Below are positions 36,401 through 47,340 of a DNA stretch of 64,000 bases, in pieces (position 1 is the stretch's first letter; each line of letters opens with the position of its first letter). Below the pieces are notes generated by a model, which saw only the letters and a list, made by a program, of their open reading frames with translations, was not told the DNA's origin and searched no databases. This DNA is from Aculops lycopersici (taxonomy: Eukaryota; Arthropoda; Arachnida; Trombidiformes; Eriophyidae). Made by a program: the position numbers and the translations under genes. The stretch is taken from contig WNKI01000001.1 in the NCBI GenBank assembly GCA_015350385.1, positions 3,682,489 through 3,746,488 of the forward strand, read 5' to 3'.

Positions 36401-38362
36401 AAAGTGAAGCATTCGCCACAGGGCTTCCTGTTGCAAGCCGAAAAGGTGCAGGTGATTCTAATCCCCAAATCCTCAGTGGGCGACTGGTTCAAGCTCAATG
36501 CCAACGGAACCGGCTACTACCGTGTCCACTACGAGCGACCTGTTGGCGGCGGCAAGAGCTCCAGTCGTAGTGCTCGAACCACGAGTGGCCAACAGGTTGA
36601 TCTGCTCGAGATTATGGCGCCAGCCATTAGGGCAAAGCAAATGAGCATCCTAGATAGACTTAATCTAGTGGATGATTTGTTTGCTCTAACTCTAGCGGGA
36701 AAGTATAGCACAAGCGAGTATTTGAGCTACATAATGAGCGCCTATAAGAATGAAACTGAGCTGGTGGTTCTGAGATCCATCTTGGGCTCAATGGTTAGGA
36801 TTAAGGCGATCGTTTCAAATGGGCAGCAGCAATTAAGTGACGCATTTGATCGTTACGTACAGAAATATCTCCGCTTGTTGCCTGTTGTGCAAGTAAATAA
36901 TAATAATGCTGGAAATAATAACGGCAATAATATCAATAATCAGCAGCAACAACAGCGACACGCGCCATCAGATCCCTCGCCGACAGCGTCGTCTCCAATG
37001 ATGACGCAATCCGGCGTGGGAGTGACCGGAAGCGGAAGCAAACGAGTGGCAGGAGATCAGCAACAGCAACAGACGAGCACTTTGACCAATCAGCAGGCGA
37101 GGGAACTCGATGAGTTACTCGGCTCTATGCGCTTGTTATTCAACGAGCCCGATTCCAAGCGCCAGGCGTCGGGACTGTTCAGTCGCCACTTCCGGCAGCA
37201 GATTGGTGGCAGTGGTGGCTCATCTGCAGCTAGTTCAACTTTTGCCTCAACTTCAGCGTCACCAGTTTCGTCGTCGTTGGCAGTCTCGTCCATGCCGTTT
37301 GTTGGCATGTCGGATGGCAGAGAGACGTCAGCGACAAATCAGCAACAGCAACAACAGAACCAGGCGACATTCGATTCGATGGACAGGGAAATCAGAGCCT
37401 CAATTTACTCGGCGGCGCTGATGAGTCAGACGCGCGAGTCGCCAGTCGAGCAGCTAGTTCCAGCACAAGTTGCGCAATGGGGCGACACTCAGCAGCAGTC
37501 GGCGTCGTCCGCGAGCGAGCGACTTCCGGTGCTCGATGCGTCGCCGCCGCAGAGAGGCGGGACTCTTCAATCGGGGGGCAAAATATACGGCGCCCACTCG
37601 TGGCGCTCGTCAATTGTGATGCCAGCGCCGCAGCAAAGTTCCTCTTCATTGTTAATGTCAGCGACGTCCTCCACATCAACCTCCAGTCAATCAAAGCAAC
37701 AGCAGCAACATGATATCACTTCGAGCTCATCAATTGAGGCGGACAATAACGACGACAGCCCCAACGCTGTCGGCAAAACTAACGACATTTTTCTCAGACT
37801 CTTTGGCGCCTACGACACCAGCGACTCAAGTGTCGAACGTTACGCTATCAGTTCGGCACTAGGTTCGGTTCCCTGGCCAAAGAAGCAATCAATGTTGCTT
37901 AATTTAACCCTGAATCAAGGTTACTTTCGGCAGCAAGACGCACAGCCACTGCTGGATGCAATGGCGCGCACGCGACTCGGGCGCGAGTCAATTTGGTCGC
38001 ACCTGATGGCGAACAGTAAGCAACTCGAGACGCGCCAACTGATGCCTGCGTACCTGAAGAGTCTCGCCAACGGTCTCATCGAGCGGCCAACTGGAGGCGG
38101 CGGCGGCATCATGTCGTCGTCGTCTAATATTCCCCTCGACTCCTCCGATTTGGACTCGTCCGCTTCGCAGAGTACAAATTCCAATTTGGATTCAAGCGAA
38201 GCGGCAAATGGTAGCATTGAGCATCAACTAAAACGACTGTACAAATTGCACAACGGCGACCAGGGAAAGTTGATAGTGCAAACGCTCGAGTTGGTTCGCA
38301 TCAATTCCCTTTGGTACCATCGGGATCACGAAAGTTTGAGTCGCTACTTGGAGTCGCTGTAG
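33467..38362 (+). CDS. M1-family zinc aminopeptidase, type II membrane protein with large low-complexity inserts
   Basis: The ATG at 33467 opens 1631 residues with no intron. A basic cytosolic head (ARRKRRRR) precedes a hydrophobic anchor at about residues 54-67 (IFVALIVAILIIV), the type II layout of aminopeptidase N relatives. Catalytic features are complete: exopeptidase motif GGMENWG at 639-645, zinc site HEISH at 685-689, third ligand E708 in WLNEGFA exactly 18 residues later, and the transition-state tyrosine Y772 in LTYNKGAMM. An ERAP1-type helical C-terminal domain follows. Family members are usually 900-1000 residues. The excess is Ser/Gln/Asn/Gly-rich inserts at about 235-285, 505-605, 885-915 and 1140-1430, placed between conserved blocks as if in surface loops. 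It should remove N-terminal residues from extracellular peptides. It is nested in the inferred Ig-gene intron, 1.16 kb after the TIR gene. Confidence 0.95.
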   Translation: MSSVISCTAASYVDSARRKRRRRADKLSLLMSSKSFSSRYSISRLPSSPLQHQIFVALIVAILIIVSPKQQPQQVYSTAQSIGNNKSPVIYTHQEQNLNHPSQEHFNHLFREQDDTDPFEQPAQHSNYRSLFKRSTLRQNQQQIEANKTSLVDQLSRETSGARSKSNCPPSDSSQQNQNFTSDHESYYQSVGYIQDKVSEFVRPSFYTIRLKVDPTKRKFTGQLMITLEVSAVSSSSTASGKLSTSGGGGGESSSGSQLPLGSSGASSAQAPTAAATTTGGGGQRYITLHSGGNIHIRKAFYVFTSRGSTQIPATRIGRNPDSELLTLDFYPNYITPGQGLLLLVYTGLVNDTDSHGLFVHRSQKPPKKVQLSAKVSASKSSSNANASPIDDYGLATHMEPNFARRLFPSWDEPHLKARFNLIVVLPFRGYQSLSNMPVKRKSISVSCSGEPLQEIEFQTTPTMSTYLLTLVIGRFEYIESITPNNCKVRAYFYANYTALQLQQQHQLHPQAPTSASGGVNLLGGESGVGYLNSSGSSGANVNQQQAPLTIRIGNSAPNLMHSQVGTSFTGRSADNDSNTNDQQAAPMATQQVVNHRRQAAQMALDFAVKTFDRLESLLNVKYPLAKFDMIALRDFNSGGMENWGASIFHENYLLCDTNSSQADIRVNGGNNRPKRLVVPLVVAHEISHQWFGNLLTAKSWNYLWLNEGFAQLLMYDVADSLYPQENYWHIFYEDSRVSAMHEDELVTSSRPLEFSIQNQDDQLGLFDQLTYNKGAMMVRLLQILMGRRQLFAGLQHYLLKHSYDSVTSHDLFQALEESSGRPDRQLESIMSNWLTQDGFPLLSVRVFDVSDSSDSYYRLEISQERFTLLSSQVLRESLATAAATSRSHNGISNASTSGLKNDNSSSSSSSSSSTEQDLEWATWSWSIPVLLASELNPAPDLLEPLLPFETEPFPSHAFYATSIAPNLARGVGSKMGEKVKHSPQGFLLQAEKVQVILIPKSSVGDWFKLNANGTGYYRVHYERPVGGGKSSSRSARTTSGQQVDLLEIMAPAIRAKQMSILDRLNLVDDLFALTLAGKYSTSEYLSYIMSAYKNETELVVLRSILGSMVRIKAIVSNGQQQLSDAFDRYVQKYLRLLPVVQVNNNNAGNNNGNNINNQQQQQRHAPSDPSPTASSPMMTQSGVGVTGSGSKRVAGDQQQQQTSTLTNQQARELDELLGSMRLLFNEPDSKRQASGLFSRHFRQQIGGSGGSSAASSTFASTSASPVSSSLAVSSMPFVGMSDGRETSATNQQQQQQNQATFDSMDREIRASIYSAALMSQTRESPVEQLVPAQVAQWGDTQQQSASSASERLPVLDASPPQRGGTLQSGGKIYGAHSWRSSIVMPAPQQSSSSLLMSATSSTSTSSQSKQQQQHDITSSSSIEADNNDDSPNAVGKTNDIFLRLFGAYDTSDSSVERYAISSALGSVPWPKKQSMLLNLTLNQGYFRQQDAQPLLDAMARTRLGRESIWSHLMANSKQLETRQLMPAYLKSLANGLIERPTGGGGGIMSSSSNIPLDSSDLDSSASQSTNSNLDSSEAANGSIEHQLKRLYKLHNGDQGKLIVQTLELVRINSLWYHRDHESLSRYLESL

Positions 38363-41070
38363 TCCGGTTGAGTTTGTATATTGGTTGTTAGTTTGATTGT
38401 ATTGCTTACTCATTGATACAAGTGGCCGGTAGTATCGTTTATAGTACCGTTCGTTTTATCGCTGCTCGTAGTTCAGTTCAGTTCAGTTTAGTTTAGTTTA
38501 TTATGTACATGTGTGTAAAAAGCTAGATGGTAGCGAGAAGTAGAAGGGAGTCGCCAAGAGGGCGAGACAGAGAAGAGGAGAAAAATCGTAGCTTTCACCA
38601 GGTGATTTGTTCAAATTAAACCAAATCTCAAGATCCAATGGCACAAATAATACACCTGCATTGACAATCTCATCCCAGGTAACTGGCCACCTGTTTGTTA
38701 TGGCAATAGACGTTGCGGTTGAACTTTGGCTTTGGTCGAGTATCTCTTTTTTGCAACACTCCACTGACTCGAGCTTCCATTTGCCAGTTAATTTGACCTG
38801 ATTCTTCTTCATCTTCATTTCGATTTTCTGTCCGTTCTCCTGGAAGAAAAGCTTGAGACTAGCTTGGCATCTTGTGGCCAGGTAGCTAGCTGGCTAGTCA
38901 ACGCCAAGCTTGTTGTCACACCTGTACGTCAATTTGTGTTTTGATCTCACGGATCGAATTGCGCCCAGAATTGAGTTTAGTTCTCATGGTTGGCAACCTA
39001 AACTTTTGCCATCACCACTTTTGCAGTAACCAGAGTTGTGAGTGGGTGAGTCAGTAAAGTCAATGGAGCGAGAGAGAGAGAGACTTTGGCAAATGAGAAG
39101 GAGCGCTAGCCAAATGGACACTTGAAATTTGCTTACTTTAGTGGAAGAGAATTGGAGAGTTTAGATGTTGAAGTATCGATACACTGAGTTGCGATCCACT
39201 ATTTGGATTGGATTGAATAGAATCTCAGCCCAGCTCAGCTCAACTCTTGTGTGTGTGTATTTGATACAATTGGAAATAGGAACTCACACTAAAGTCGGCG
39301 CATTTTGTTGTGATTTTGGAACATTAGACAGCAAACTAAGGCAGTGGCACCACAACAGCAACCGCCAAACGAATGAGAGTGAAACGAGGGACAAACAAGC
39401 GATTGATTTGGATGGCAGGCAAAGTTTCCGATCGCTTTGTTGCTAGTCGTGAGTTGCGACAAGAACAAGACTCTCGTTTGTTTGCTTGGATATATAAACT
39501 TGCTGGCTGGCAACAATGACAAAACTTTGGCTTGAAAATAGCGACAATGTTGCTACTTTCCAATTGACTGACTTCAAAATTTGAAGCTCCGTCCTCGAGC
39601 TTGAGAGGAATAAAGCGACTGGCACGTGTTAAAGCAACCGGCGATTTGGGCGACTTGACTGGTTGCGTCACTTTTCAGTTTAGCCTTAGTTTCAGCTTTA
39701 GTTCAAGTCGCTGGAGCAAAAAACACCACCGAAGCTAGAGAAAGAAGCAAAGCAAAATTTGGTTTCCATAAGTTTGTTTGCTCATTGGCCTAGAGGATTG
39801 TATTTGTGTGTCTGTGAGGGATTCAGAGAGAGTGACGCTCACACTTTCAGGTTGCTTGTGTGTCGGTATTATTGTAACAATGGATACAAACCCCGGTTGA
39901 TACGGAGTGACGCGCGTGGCCAGCGTAATAATCGCTGTCCCCATTAAATGGCTCTAGCGATTTTGGGTTATAAAGAGTGAGTCACGTGGTCGTTTATCGA
40001 TTAATGTCAAACGCTTCAACTTGATATCAGTTTGGGTTGATGGATTCAGAGGCACGTAAGCCCGAATTATGCCTCGAAATTTAAAATTTTGCCTCGTAAA
40101 CCTGTTTCCCGAGTGACAATTTGATGAGGAAGAATTACACACCCACAAAACTCGCATCTTGTTTGTTTATTGAATTTGATATTTTTCACATCGAGTCGCG
40201 CCACGTCACAAGAGCGGCAAGCGCAAGCCTGACATCATCCAATCAGCTCCAGGTAACTTCACTGTAAGGTCAACGAGGCACATTTGCAACTCTCGCGCCG
40301 CCCAACTTCTACTCATATCATGCCATAAGATATGAGTGAATGCCATCTCCAATTCACCAGCCAGAGAGCGAGAGAGACTAGCTGCAAGTGATTAGATTAT
40401 CTCCTTCTCCTATCTCGATGGTGCGATTGGCTAGCCTCCCGCTGCAAGAACGCAATGTGACATTGCCTATGATTCGATTGGCCCCAGGTGAGTGAGGCCG
40501 TCGCATCTTTGCCCCAATGCAAACTTCGGACTGCGAACCTCCATGGTCCCCTCACTCGCTTGCCGCTTGAGCGGCCAGGTGAGCGACGAGCGCCGCTGCT
40601 CACCTGGCCGCATGAACTTGAGCGCCAGTGTGTGTGTTTGGAATTAAACACTGAAACGAGAGCTCACCTCGCGTACGTGCACAACGAATGCGAAGAAATG
40701 GCCCTTCATTCCTCTTCATTGGTTGCAACCTCTTCATTGGCGGACCTTGCAAGTTGTAACCAATGAACGTGCGACTGGTCACTCTAAACTGACTAAAACC
40801 GACTTGAACTCGACTGGCAACGATTCTCACTCTGCGTGGCGCGAGTTAGATGGCCGAGTAATTGATTAGTCAAACGGTCGGCTGCTTGGTTGGCTAGTTG
40901 GCGCCAGCCAATTGGCCAAGCTCCTTGGGTTTCCTCCTCCGCCTCCTCCTCCTTTTACTTCTCCTATTTCGGATCGCCAAGTTGTTTGGAATTTTCGGTT
41001 TGCTGGTTTTTATTAGTGGTGGGCCAACATTAGCCAGCGCCACCACATTTGCCACCCAATGAATCGCCTG

Positions 41071-41130
41071 CTGGTCGAATGGTCAAACGGTCGAACGGTC
41101 GAGCAGTCGAACGGTCGGCCGGTCGAACGA
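41071..41130. repeat. Degenerate octamer repeat (GGTCGAAC)n
   Basis: About seven imperfect units of the type GGTCGAAC, with AACGGTCG phasing, run in tandem in non-coding sequence. Confidence 0.85.
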
Positions 41131-43449
41131 AAAGTCAGGCGGCGGAGCGAAAAGTGCCACCAAAGCCATTGGACAGTTGGCCAGGCAAATGACACACAAA
41201 CACTCGCTAATGATTGTGCACGAATTCAACTCTCGATGGCCATTCTATCTCCTCGGAGGCGACGCTGTTTAGTGTGTGCGAGTGTGAGTTTCGGCTAGCG
41301 CCAAATTAATGGTATTGTTTTGCTACATACACAACCCAAACATTGCGCAAGGCCTCTCCTATGGCGGCTCGCTTCGAGCCGACTCGAGCCGGCCAAAGTG
41401 AAAGCGGTGCAAATCGCCCAGCATCCTAAGCATGTGATGATGATAGTCGACGCCCAAGTCGCTATCTCCCGGTTGCCGTTGCCGTTGCCTTCTCATTGAT
41501 CCTCCCACTTGGCCAACCAGATTGAGTTGTTGTTACACTTTCGCTCTTGTTGTTGGCCCATCTAAATGGTCAGCGTCGAGCTGCGAGTTCCGCCCAATCG
41601 GCTCGCTGAAGTTACACGCAAACACGAGGACAACTAATGGTGCGCCGGAAGTAAGGCGCCGTCGCCAGCGCTGCTTACGTAACAGCTGGCTCGCTCCAAG
41701 TTCCGCTCAATTCCGGTCCGCCTCTACGAGCGAGCGACACTTGCTCCAGTGTATCCTCTCGCCAGCCAACCAGCCAACCAGTCAGTCGGTGGGTCGGTCG
41801 AAAGCTCAAGAATTCGCACCACACTCTCTGGTCGGCTAGAGTTTAATCTCATTAGTTGGCGTCGTTTTTGCTGGCTGGCGACGAAATCCGATACAAGTTT
41901 GGATTTGAAGAAAAATTAATCCACTAGCCGCTACTCTACCCGCCGTCGCCGACTACTGCTAGCTGGAGCTTGGCTTCTGATTGGACTTTCACATTCACTT
42001 TCAGTCTCAGTCTCAGACTCACACTCAATCCAACTTGAACTCGGGACCGAGAGCCGAGAAGCGAACCAACCGAAAGTTTGAACCCACAGTCGCTAGTTAG
42101 CCGAGCAAATATAAGAGTGCCGAGCTAGGAGGAGAGAAAGAGAGCAGAAAGTTGGATTTGGACCACCTCCATTAGTGCTGGCCATTGTCCGGCGAGTTAA
42201 ACAATGGCAACCAAAGTGAGACGACGACTTTCTATTTAGACTGGCGTCGTCCTCGTAGTTGCCGCCGCCGCCGCCGCCGACGGAATAATGATGAAAATAA
42301 TTTATTCAACTCGCGCTTCCATCGGATGACTAGCCAACTGGTCGCTCAAAATGAACACTCGTGCTCTTCTATGGAACTAACTCGAAGCCCATAAGCTTTG
42401 AGTTTGGCCTTCAGCTCAAAGTCTCGTCTAGGAAGAGAAGTATCATCTTGCTGAGTCGCCACTTCCTGTTGCTAGATGCATATTACGAGAGCAGGCAACA
42501 AACAAATTGGCTGTCACTTATTCTTCCTCTACTTCTTCTATGGGGCAGCGTCGGCGGCATCAATGAAACTGAACCAGTTTCGCTTAATTAGACTTGTGAA
42601 GCTCAACAAACAACAACAACAACAACAAGAACTAATTGGGAATTCATCTCGCTTTCGGTCAGTTCAACTGGCACATTTATTGGCATTCAAACACAATGTA
42701 CAATATTTAATATATGATTTCCAGTTGCCCTTCGGCTGTCATGATTTACGCCACTGCAAATGTAATGGGAACAGCCGCAGTAATAGTAATAGCAACGACA
42801 TGAGCACAACGCAAGCCGCAAATGGAGTAGCCGAATGTGATTTATTCCTTCCGGTCGCTTGACCAAACGTTTGCTCTGTCACTGTTACTACTGCCGCTTC
42901 ACTTTACTCTACTTAACTTATAATATAAATATATATATGCCGCAGCCGTTATTGTTGCAAATGGCAACAACAACAACAACCAAAACATTAATTTGATCTA
43001 AACGATTGACGATCAATCATTCAAATAACATGATAATCAGCGTCACCATTTCATCAATTGGTGCCACCATTTGGATTTGCCGCCAACTTGAATCAAATTT
43101 GCAACATCACAGTTGCAAATTTGATGTCCAAGTTGATAGGCGCGAGCGAATAGGCAAAAATACATGCCACTTGCTAGCTAAGTGGATCTCGGTGAGGCTC
43201 GCGAGAGAAGTTTAGTTGCCAACTAAAATGTGAACGGAACTCAACTCGTCGTTGCCTCCATTAGATTCAACGACTCAAACGAGGACATCGAAGCTGAATT
43301 TGCTTTCATTGGATTGTCAGCTTCGCGCGCTTCGAATTGAACGAACCGGAAGTGAGCCACAACAACGATGGCGATGACGACTGCCACTGCGATTCATCCA
43401 AACGAAAGTTGGAGGCGCGGACGATAAGAAGCGAGACGGAGGCAGAGGC

Positions 43450-43475
43450 AGAGAGAGAGAGAGAGAGAGAGAGAG
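43450..43475. repeat. (GA)n microsatellite
   Basis: About twelve GA dinucleotides preceded by GGCAGA hexamers. Confidence 0.9.
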
Positions 43476-44819
43476 GAATTTGTATTCGGGGGTAACCTAA
43501 TAACAAATTGATCGGCCGACGTGCTGCTCAACTCAACTCGACTCGCCCACTCACTTGCTCAGGCTAAACTTGCAGCAACAACCACAGCAAAAACTCGAAG
43601 TAGTGCAAGCCAAACTTACTGACATAAACTCAGCTCGCCTGTCAGTCGATCAGCCGATCGATTGGTTTGGTTGGCCTAATGGGTTCCAATGAAAGTGCTC
43701 GCGGGACTTGGTTTCCGGCGGCATATTTGCATGTTGGCTCATCATCTCAGCTCAGTGCAGTAGCTGTGCTGCAGTAACCATTGACATGAAGCTCGTCAAC
43801 GTTCAAGTTGACGACGAGCACTTGCAATTGAGTTGTCCATTGCTCGTGGCGACTGACGCGCTGCGGTCGAGATCTTGGTCTTGTTAGGTCGCCAATGCGA
43901 CGGCGGCTCAAGTGGAAAGGGAGATATAATAAACTTGTTAGCTAGCGAGAGCAACGGAGACAAACCTAAGATGCAAACTTCAACACTTTCGCAACTCTTA
44001 GCTTCCGATTCGAGTTGGTGGCATCTTGAACAGGCTTTGTGAGGGAACTTATGTGTCGCTCAGTTGCTTGCTTGTAAGCGATAGGAACAAATATTTGCTT
44101 GTTTGCACCCGAAACTTGAGTTGGTGGCACGACAGCGCAACCTTTGCGACATTTACACCCAACTTGGTCATCAAACTTTTGCCCCTTTAACCCAATTGAG
44201 AGGCACGCAGAAACTCCAAGACAGAGGCTCAAGTTTCACTCTTGGAGAAGAGGAAAACAAGCGGCTGAAATTGATACTCGCTCCAATATTGAGCCCGCAA
44301 CTTCCGGTTGGTTGCATAACCAGCAGCACTGCGACAGCAGAAACTTTGAACGGTACTTTTGTGTGTTCTCCGCCGAATCGTCATATATATATACCCCGGC
44401 TCCATTCAGTTTTGAACTTCTAATCTCCAACTTTTCTTCTCATTGACAAAGCAGGCAACTGGGGCTTTTCAATGGACGGTTTTCCCCTAATAGTTGCGAT
44501 GGCGGCAGTATAAGTTGATGAAAGCTTTAGAATTTGCATAAATAATCATGATGGAAACGAACGGAGCGCAACGAAGTGTGTTTAAATCTCCTCTAGTTGC
44601 TGGCTGATGGTGGCGCCAGCAGCAATCTTTTCATCATATTCCCATTCACCAGCCGCATTCCCATTTCAACGATCATCAGTCAGGCAACCAAAACTAACTA
44701 AATCCCTCTCCTTCTTACTCTCAAATTTAAACTCCATGCAACTCAATGCACTCGATGCACGGAACCCATTACTCACCAAACGCACAACAATCGAAATTCA
44801 GTAACGAGGCAAATCTCAG

Positions 44820-46501
44820 CGGCACCTAGCGGCGGCGGCAGCGCGGAACTCGAGCCCCTGCCGACGCAACCGGAAGCGCTGGTTGCGTCGCTAGCGAGTA
44901 GCCAGCACGTGTCGCCTAAAGTGAGGACTGTGAATCCAGGGGACCGAGTTAATATTCCCTGCTCGCTTGCCAACATGGGCGGCTCCATTCAGTTTGCCAA
45001 AGACAACCAGCCGATTATATTGGATTCCGGCTGCGCTCACTGTCAGTTAGACATTTCCAACGACGGACAAGCCTCGTTGACTATCAATCGGGTTAGTCAG
45101 AAGGACCAGGGCCACTGGCAGTGTTGGCGGTTAGATTCAAATGGGAATGTTAAGCAGAAGATTCCCATAATCCAATTGATCATCACGGATTCACCTGAGT
45201 TGCCAATATTAGTTGTTAATGACAAGGAGCTACTTGGAGGAAATAATAACTTGGACACCACAATTACGGTGAAGGAGAATGAGATTGTCACTTTCAAGTG
45301 TGTGATTAAGGGAGCAAAGAGTCCGGTTGATTATATACACTGGATCCTGGACTCTAGTCAGAATGTCACCCACTTGAGTCAACTGGTCACCAGTACGCCC
45401 ACAATGCAGCAACAGGATCAACAGGATGGCGACAATGGTTACGGTTATTTAACGCAGAGTATACTGAAATTGAACGCAACAAAATCAATGAATCTCAAGA
45501 CAATCAGTTGCCTGTCGAATCACCATCTGTGGCTCACTCCAATGACAGTGACAGCCTTCATGAATGTCCTCTACGAGCCATCGTTTACCATCAGCCGTGA
45601 GCCGGGTTTTGGTATTCCCGTCACCGAGGGCATGAAGGTGACACTAAAGTGCGAGATTGACTCAAACCCCATATCGCAGCCAATTTGGATCAAGGACGCG
45701 GACAACAAGACTGCGGCCGGCGAACAGCAACAGGTTTCAGGTAGCCAACAGTTATTACAACAAAATCCAGGTACAGGTAAAGAGGCGGCGGCTGGCGAGC
45801 CCATTGTTCTGGACACTCAAGACGATGGATCTGTGATATTTGCGCCAGCTCAGCGTAGCGATTCCGGTTGGTATCGGTGCAAGACGGAGAATAAATATGG
45901 AAACTTTAGCTCCTTTGGCTACTACCTGAATGTGAGGCCGCAGCAGAATAGTGGACAAAATTTGGATCAGCAACAACAAGTGGCCAGTCCAAAGCCCCAA
46001 TCGCGATTCCCGCAGCCAGCCAACTTGCCAAGACCCCAGCTGGCCACTGAAAATACCTACCAGCCATCACAGGCCCAGCAACCACCCAGCCAATCGATGC
46101 CAAGTCGTGTGATGGCGCCCAATCAGCCGGCAGCCCAGGTGATCGGCCGACTGCCACCATTCAACAGCCACAATATGATCAACAACGACCAGCCGGCGGT
46201 GTCGCCCACTCCCTCGGTTATGGGCAATTTGGCCAACATGTTCAACAGTCACAATCTCCAATCACCTCAAAGTTATCCCTCAACCTCGAGCTCATCGGTG
46301 GCCTCGACTTCCTCAATATCCTTACAACAGCAGCAGCAGCAACAACAACAACAGCAACAGTGTAAAGGTAATCGAGCTGAGGGATTTCCGGAAATCGATC
46401 AACCAGTGACTACGGTGCAAGCAGTTTTGGGCCGCCAGCTCATATTGCCTCTGCGCTTTTGTTGTAATCCTGGTCCAGCGCGAGTCTTTTGGATCCACAG
46501 G
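44820..46501 (+). CDS. Ig-domain surface protein, exon 2 (Ig domains 1-3 and start of Ig 4)
   Basis: There is no in-frame ATG before the first Ig domain, so the exon must be entered by splicing, here at AG 44818-44819 in phase 1 (AG 44800-44801 also works). After a short Ala/Gly/Pro linker come three Ig folds with paired cysteines. Ig1 has NIPCSL and GHWQCW; Ig2 has TFKCVIKG and ISCLSN; Ig3 has TLKCEID and SGWYRCKTEN, the DxGxYxC signature. A Gln/Pro/Ser-rich spacer with a poly-Gln run follows, then the first strands of a fourth Ig domain (LPLRFCCNPGPARVFWIHR). The exon ends at AGG/GTAAGT in phase 0. The whole predicted protein is about 786 residues: signal peptide, four Ig domains, membrane segment. 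This is the layout of arthropod cell-adhesion or guidance proteins. I do not recognise the specific ortholog. Confidence 0.85.
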
Positions 46502-46618
46502 GTAAGTATCTCACACCACTTGAAATCCTTCCAGGTTTCATGAGTGTTCCAAAAATTCAAAATATCAACAAAACTAACCTCATGTTCTCTACCTTGAAAA
46601 AATTCAAAAAAATCACAG

Positions 46619-46862
46619 CACCTCGCACTGATTCCGGGTAGAATGTTTGGACCTTACATCACTAGGGATATTTACACAACCTACAACTCGTTCTATTGCT
46701 ACGAGTCTACCTTTGAAATCGAGGCAGTGAAACCAGAGGACATTGGAACTGTCTATGTGTTTGTTAGCAACGAAAAGGGACACGCCGGAGCACAAATCCA
46801 CATTCAACTTGCGAGAGGAGCGCAGGGCCAAAATGAGCAACAGCAACAACAGAATTTCTTCG
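46619..46862 (+). CDS. Ig-domain surface protein, exon 3 (rest of Ig domain 4)
   Basis: The acceptor aatcacag/CACCTC in phase 0 continues exon 2 across a 117-base intron and completes the fourth Ig domain. The FWIHR of exon 2 is followed by HLALIPGRMFGPY, a strand with NSFYCYES, and VKPEDIGTVYVFVSNEKG, the usual end of an Ig fold. A Gln-rich tail leads to donor TTCG/GTAAGT in phase 1. The frame meets a stop two codons past the donor, which supports splicing. Confidence 0.85.
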
Positions 46863-47125
46863 GTAAGTAGAGTTTCAGGATAGAAGAGGAAGTAGGAATG
46901 CTATAGAAAATCTTGCTCCAAATCGAGGAAGATAATCATCTCGGCGAAATCATTATCATTATCGCTGAGTTTGCATGCCAGCGATTACAATTTTGTAAAA
47001 GGGAACGGGGCAGGTAATTCCAGGTAAATTTAGTAAAACATCCGACCGAGCAACAAAACTAACTAATGACTCTCCTCTCGTATCGTGTGCTCAACGCAAA
47101 CTCCAACATACAACAAAATCAACAG

Positions 47126-47340
47126 GTTCGCGCTTCCACCTGGCGGGCTCGTCCTCGGGATCAAGTTTAATGCCGTTGCGCAACATGGGATTACGCAACC
47201 TCCTCAGCCTGCCACTCCACTGGCCAAGTCAAGTTCAGTTCATCCTGACGCTTCTAATGGGCGCAATTTTGCCAGCACTTCTATTGGCTGACCAACGACA
47301 ATATGAGCAGCAGCGGCGGCGGCAACTGCAGGTGAGATAG
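47126..47340 (+). CDS. Ig-domain surface protein, exon 4 (C-terminal membrane segment)
   Basis: The acceptor aaaatcaacag/GTTCGC in phase 1 matches the exon 3 donor across 263 bases. The exon encodes a Ser/Gly stretch, then a hydrophobic run VQFILTLLMGAILPALLLA and a basic tail, giving a single-pass type I anchor with a very short cytosolic end. A GPI-attachment signal is the alternative, but the charged tail after the hydrophobic run argues against it. The stop is TAG at 47338-47340. A strong donor (CTGCAG/GTGAGA) lies just before it; if used with the acceptor near 47519 the next codon is TAA, so the protein would end only two residues earlier. Confidence 0.7.

Larger units (their letters stand above)
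38363..44819 (+). other. Non-coding stretch, last part of the inferred Ig-gene intron
   Basis: It begins with the aminopeptidase 3' UTR (ATTAAA near 38616). The rest has no convincing ORF. It contains short tandem runs, including the GGTCGAAC-type octamers near 41071-41130 and a (GA)n tract at 43450-43475, and small purine-rich stretches. The end (44800-44819) supplies two alternative AG acceptors, at 44801 and 44819, both of which keep the Ig frame. Confidence 0.5.

Noticed and set aside
42476..42862. 128-residue ORF with a hydrophobic start, a possible alternative first exon for the Ig gene
   Set aside because: The hydrophobic stretch is preceded by charged residues, no phase-1 consensus donor was seen to match the 44820 acceptor, and the rest is Gln and Ser/Asn repeats.
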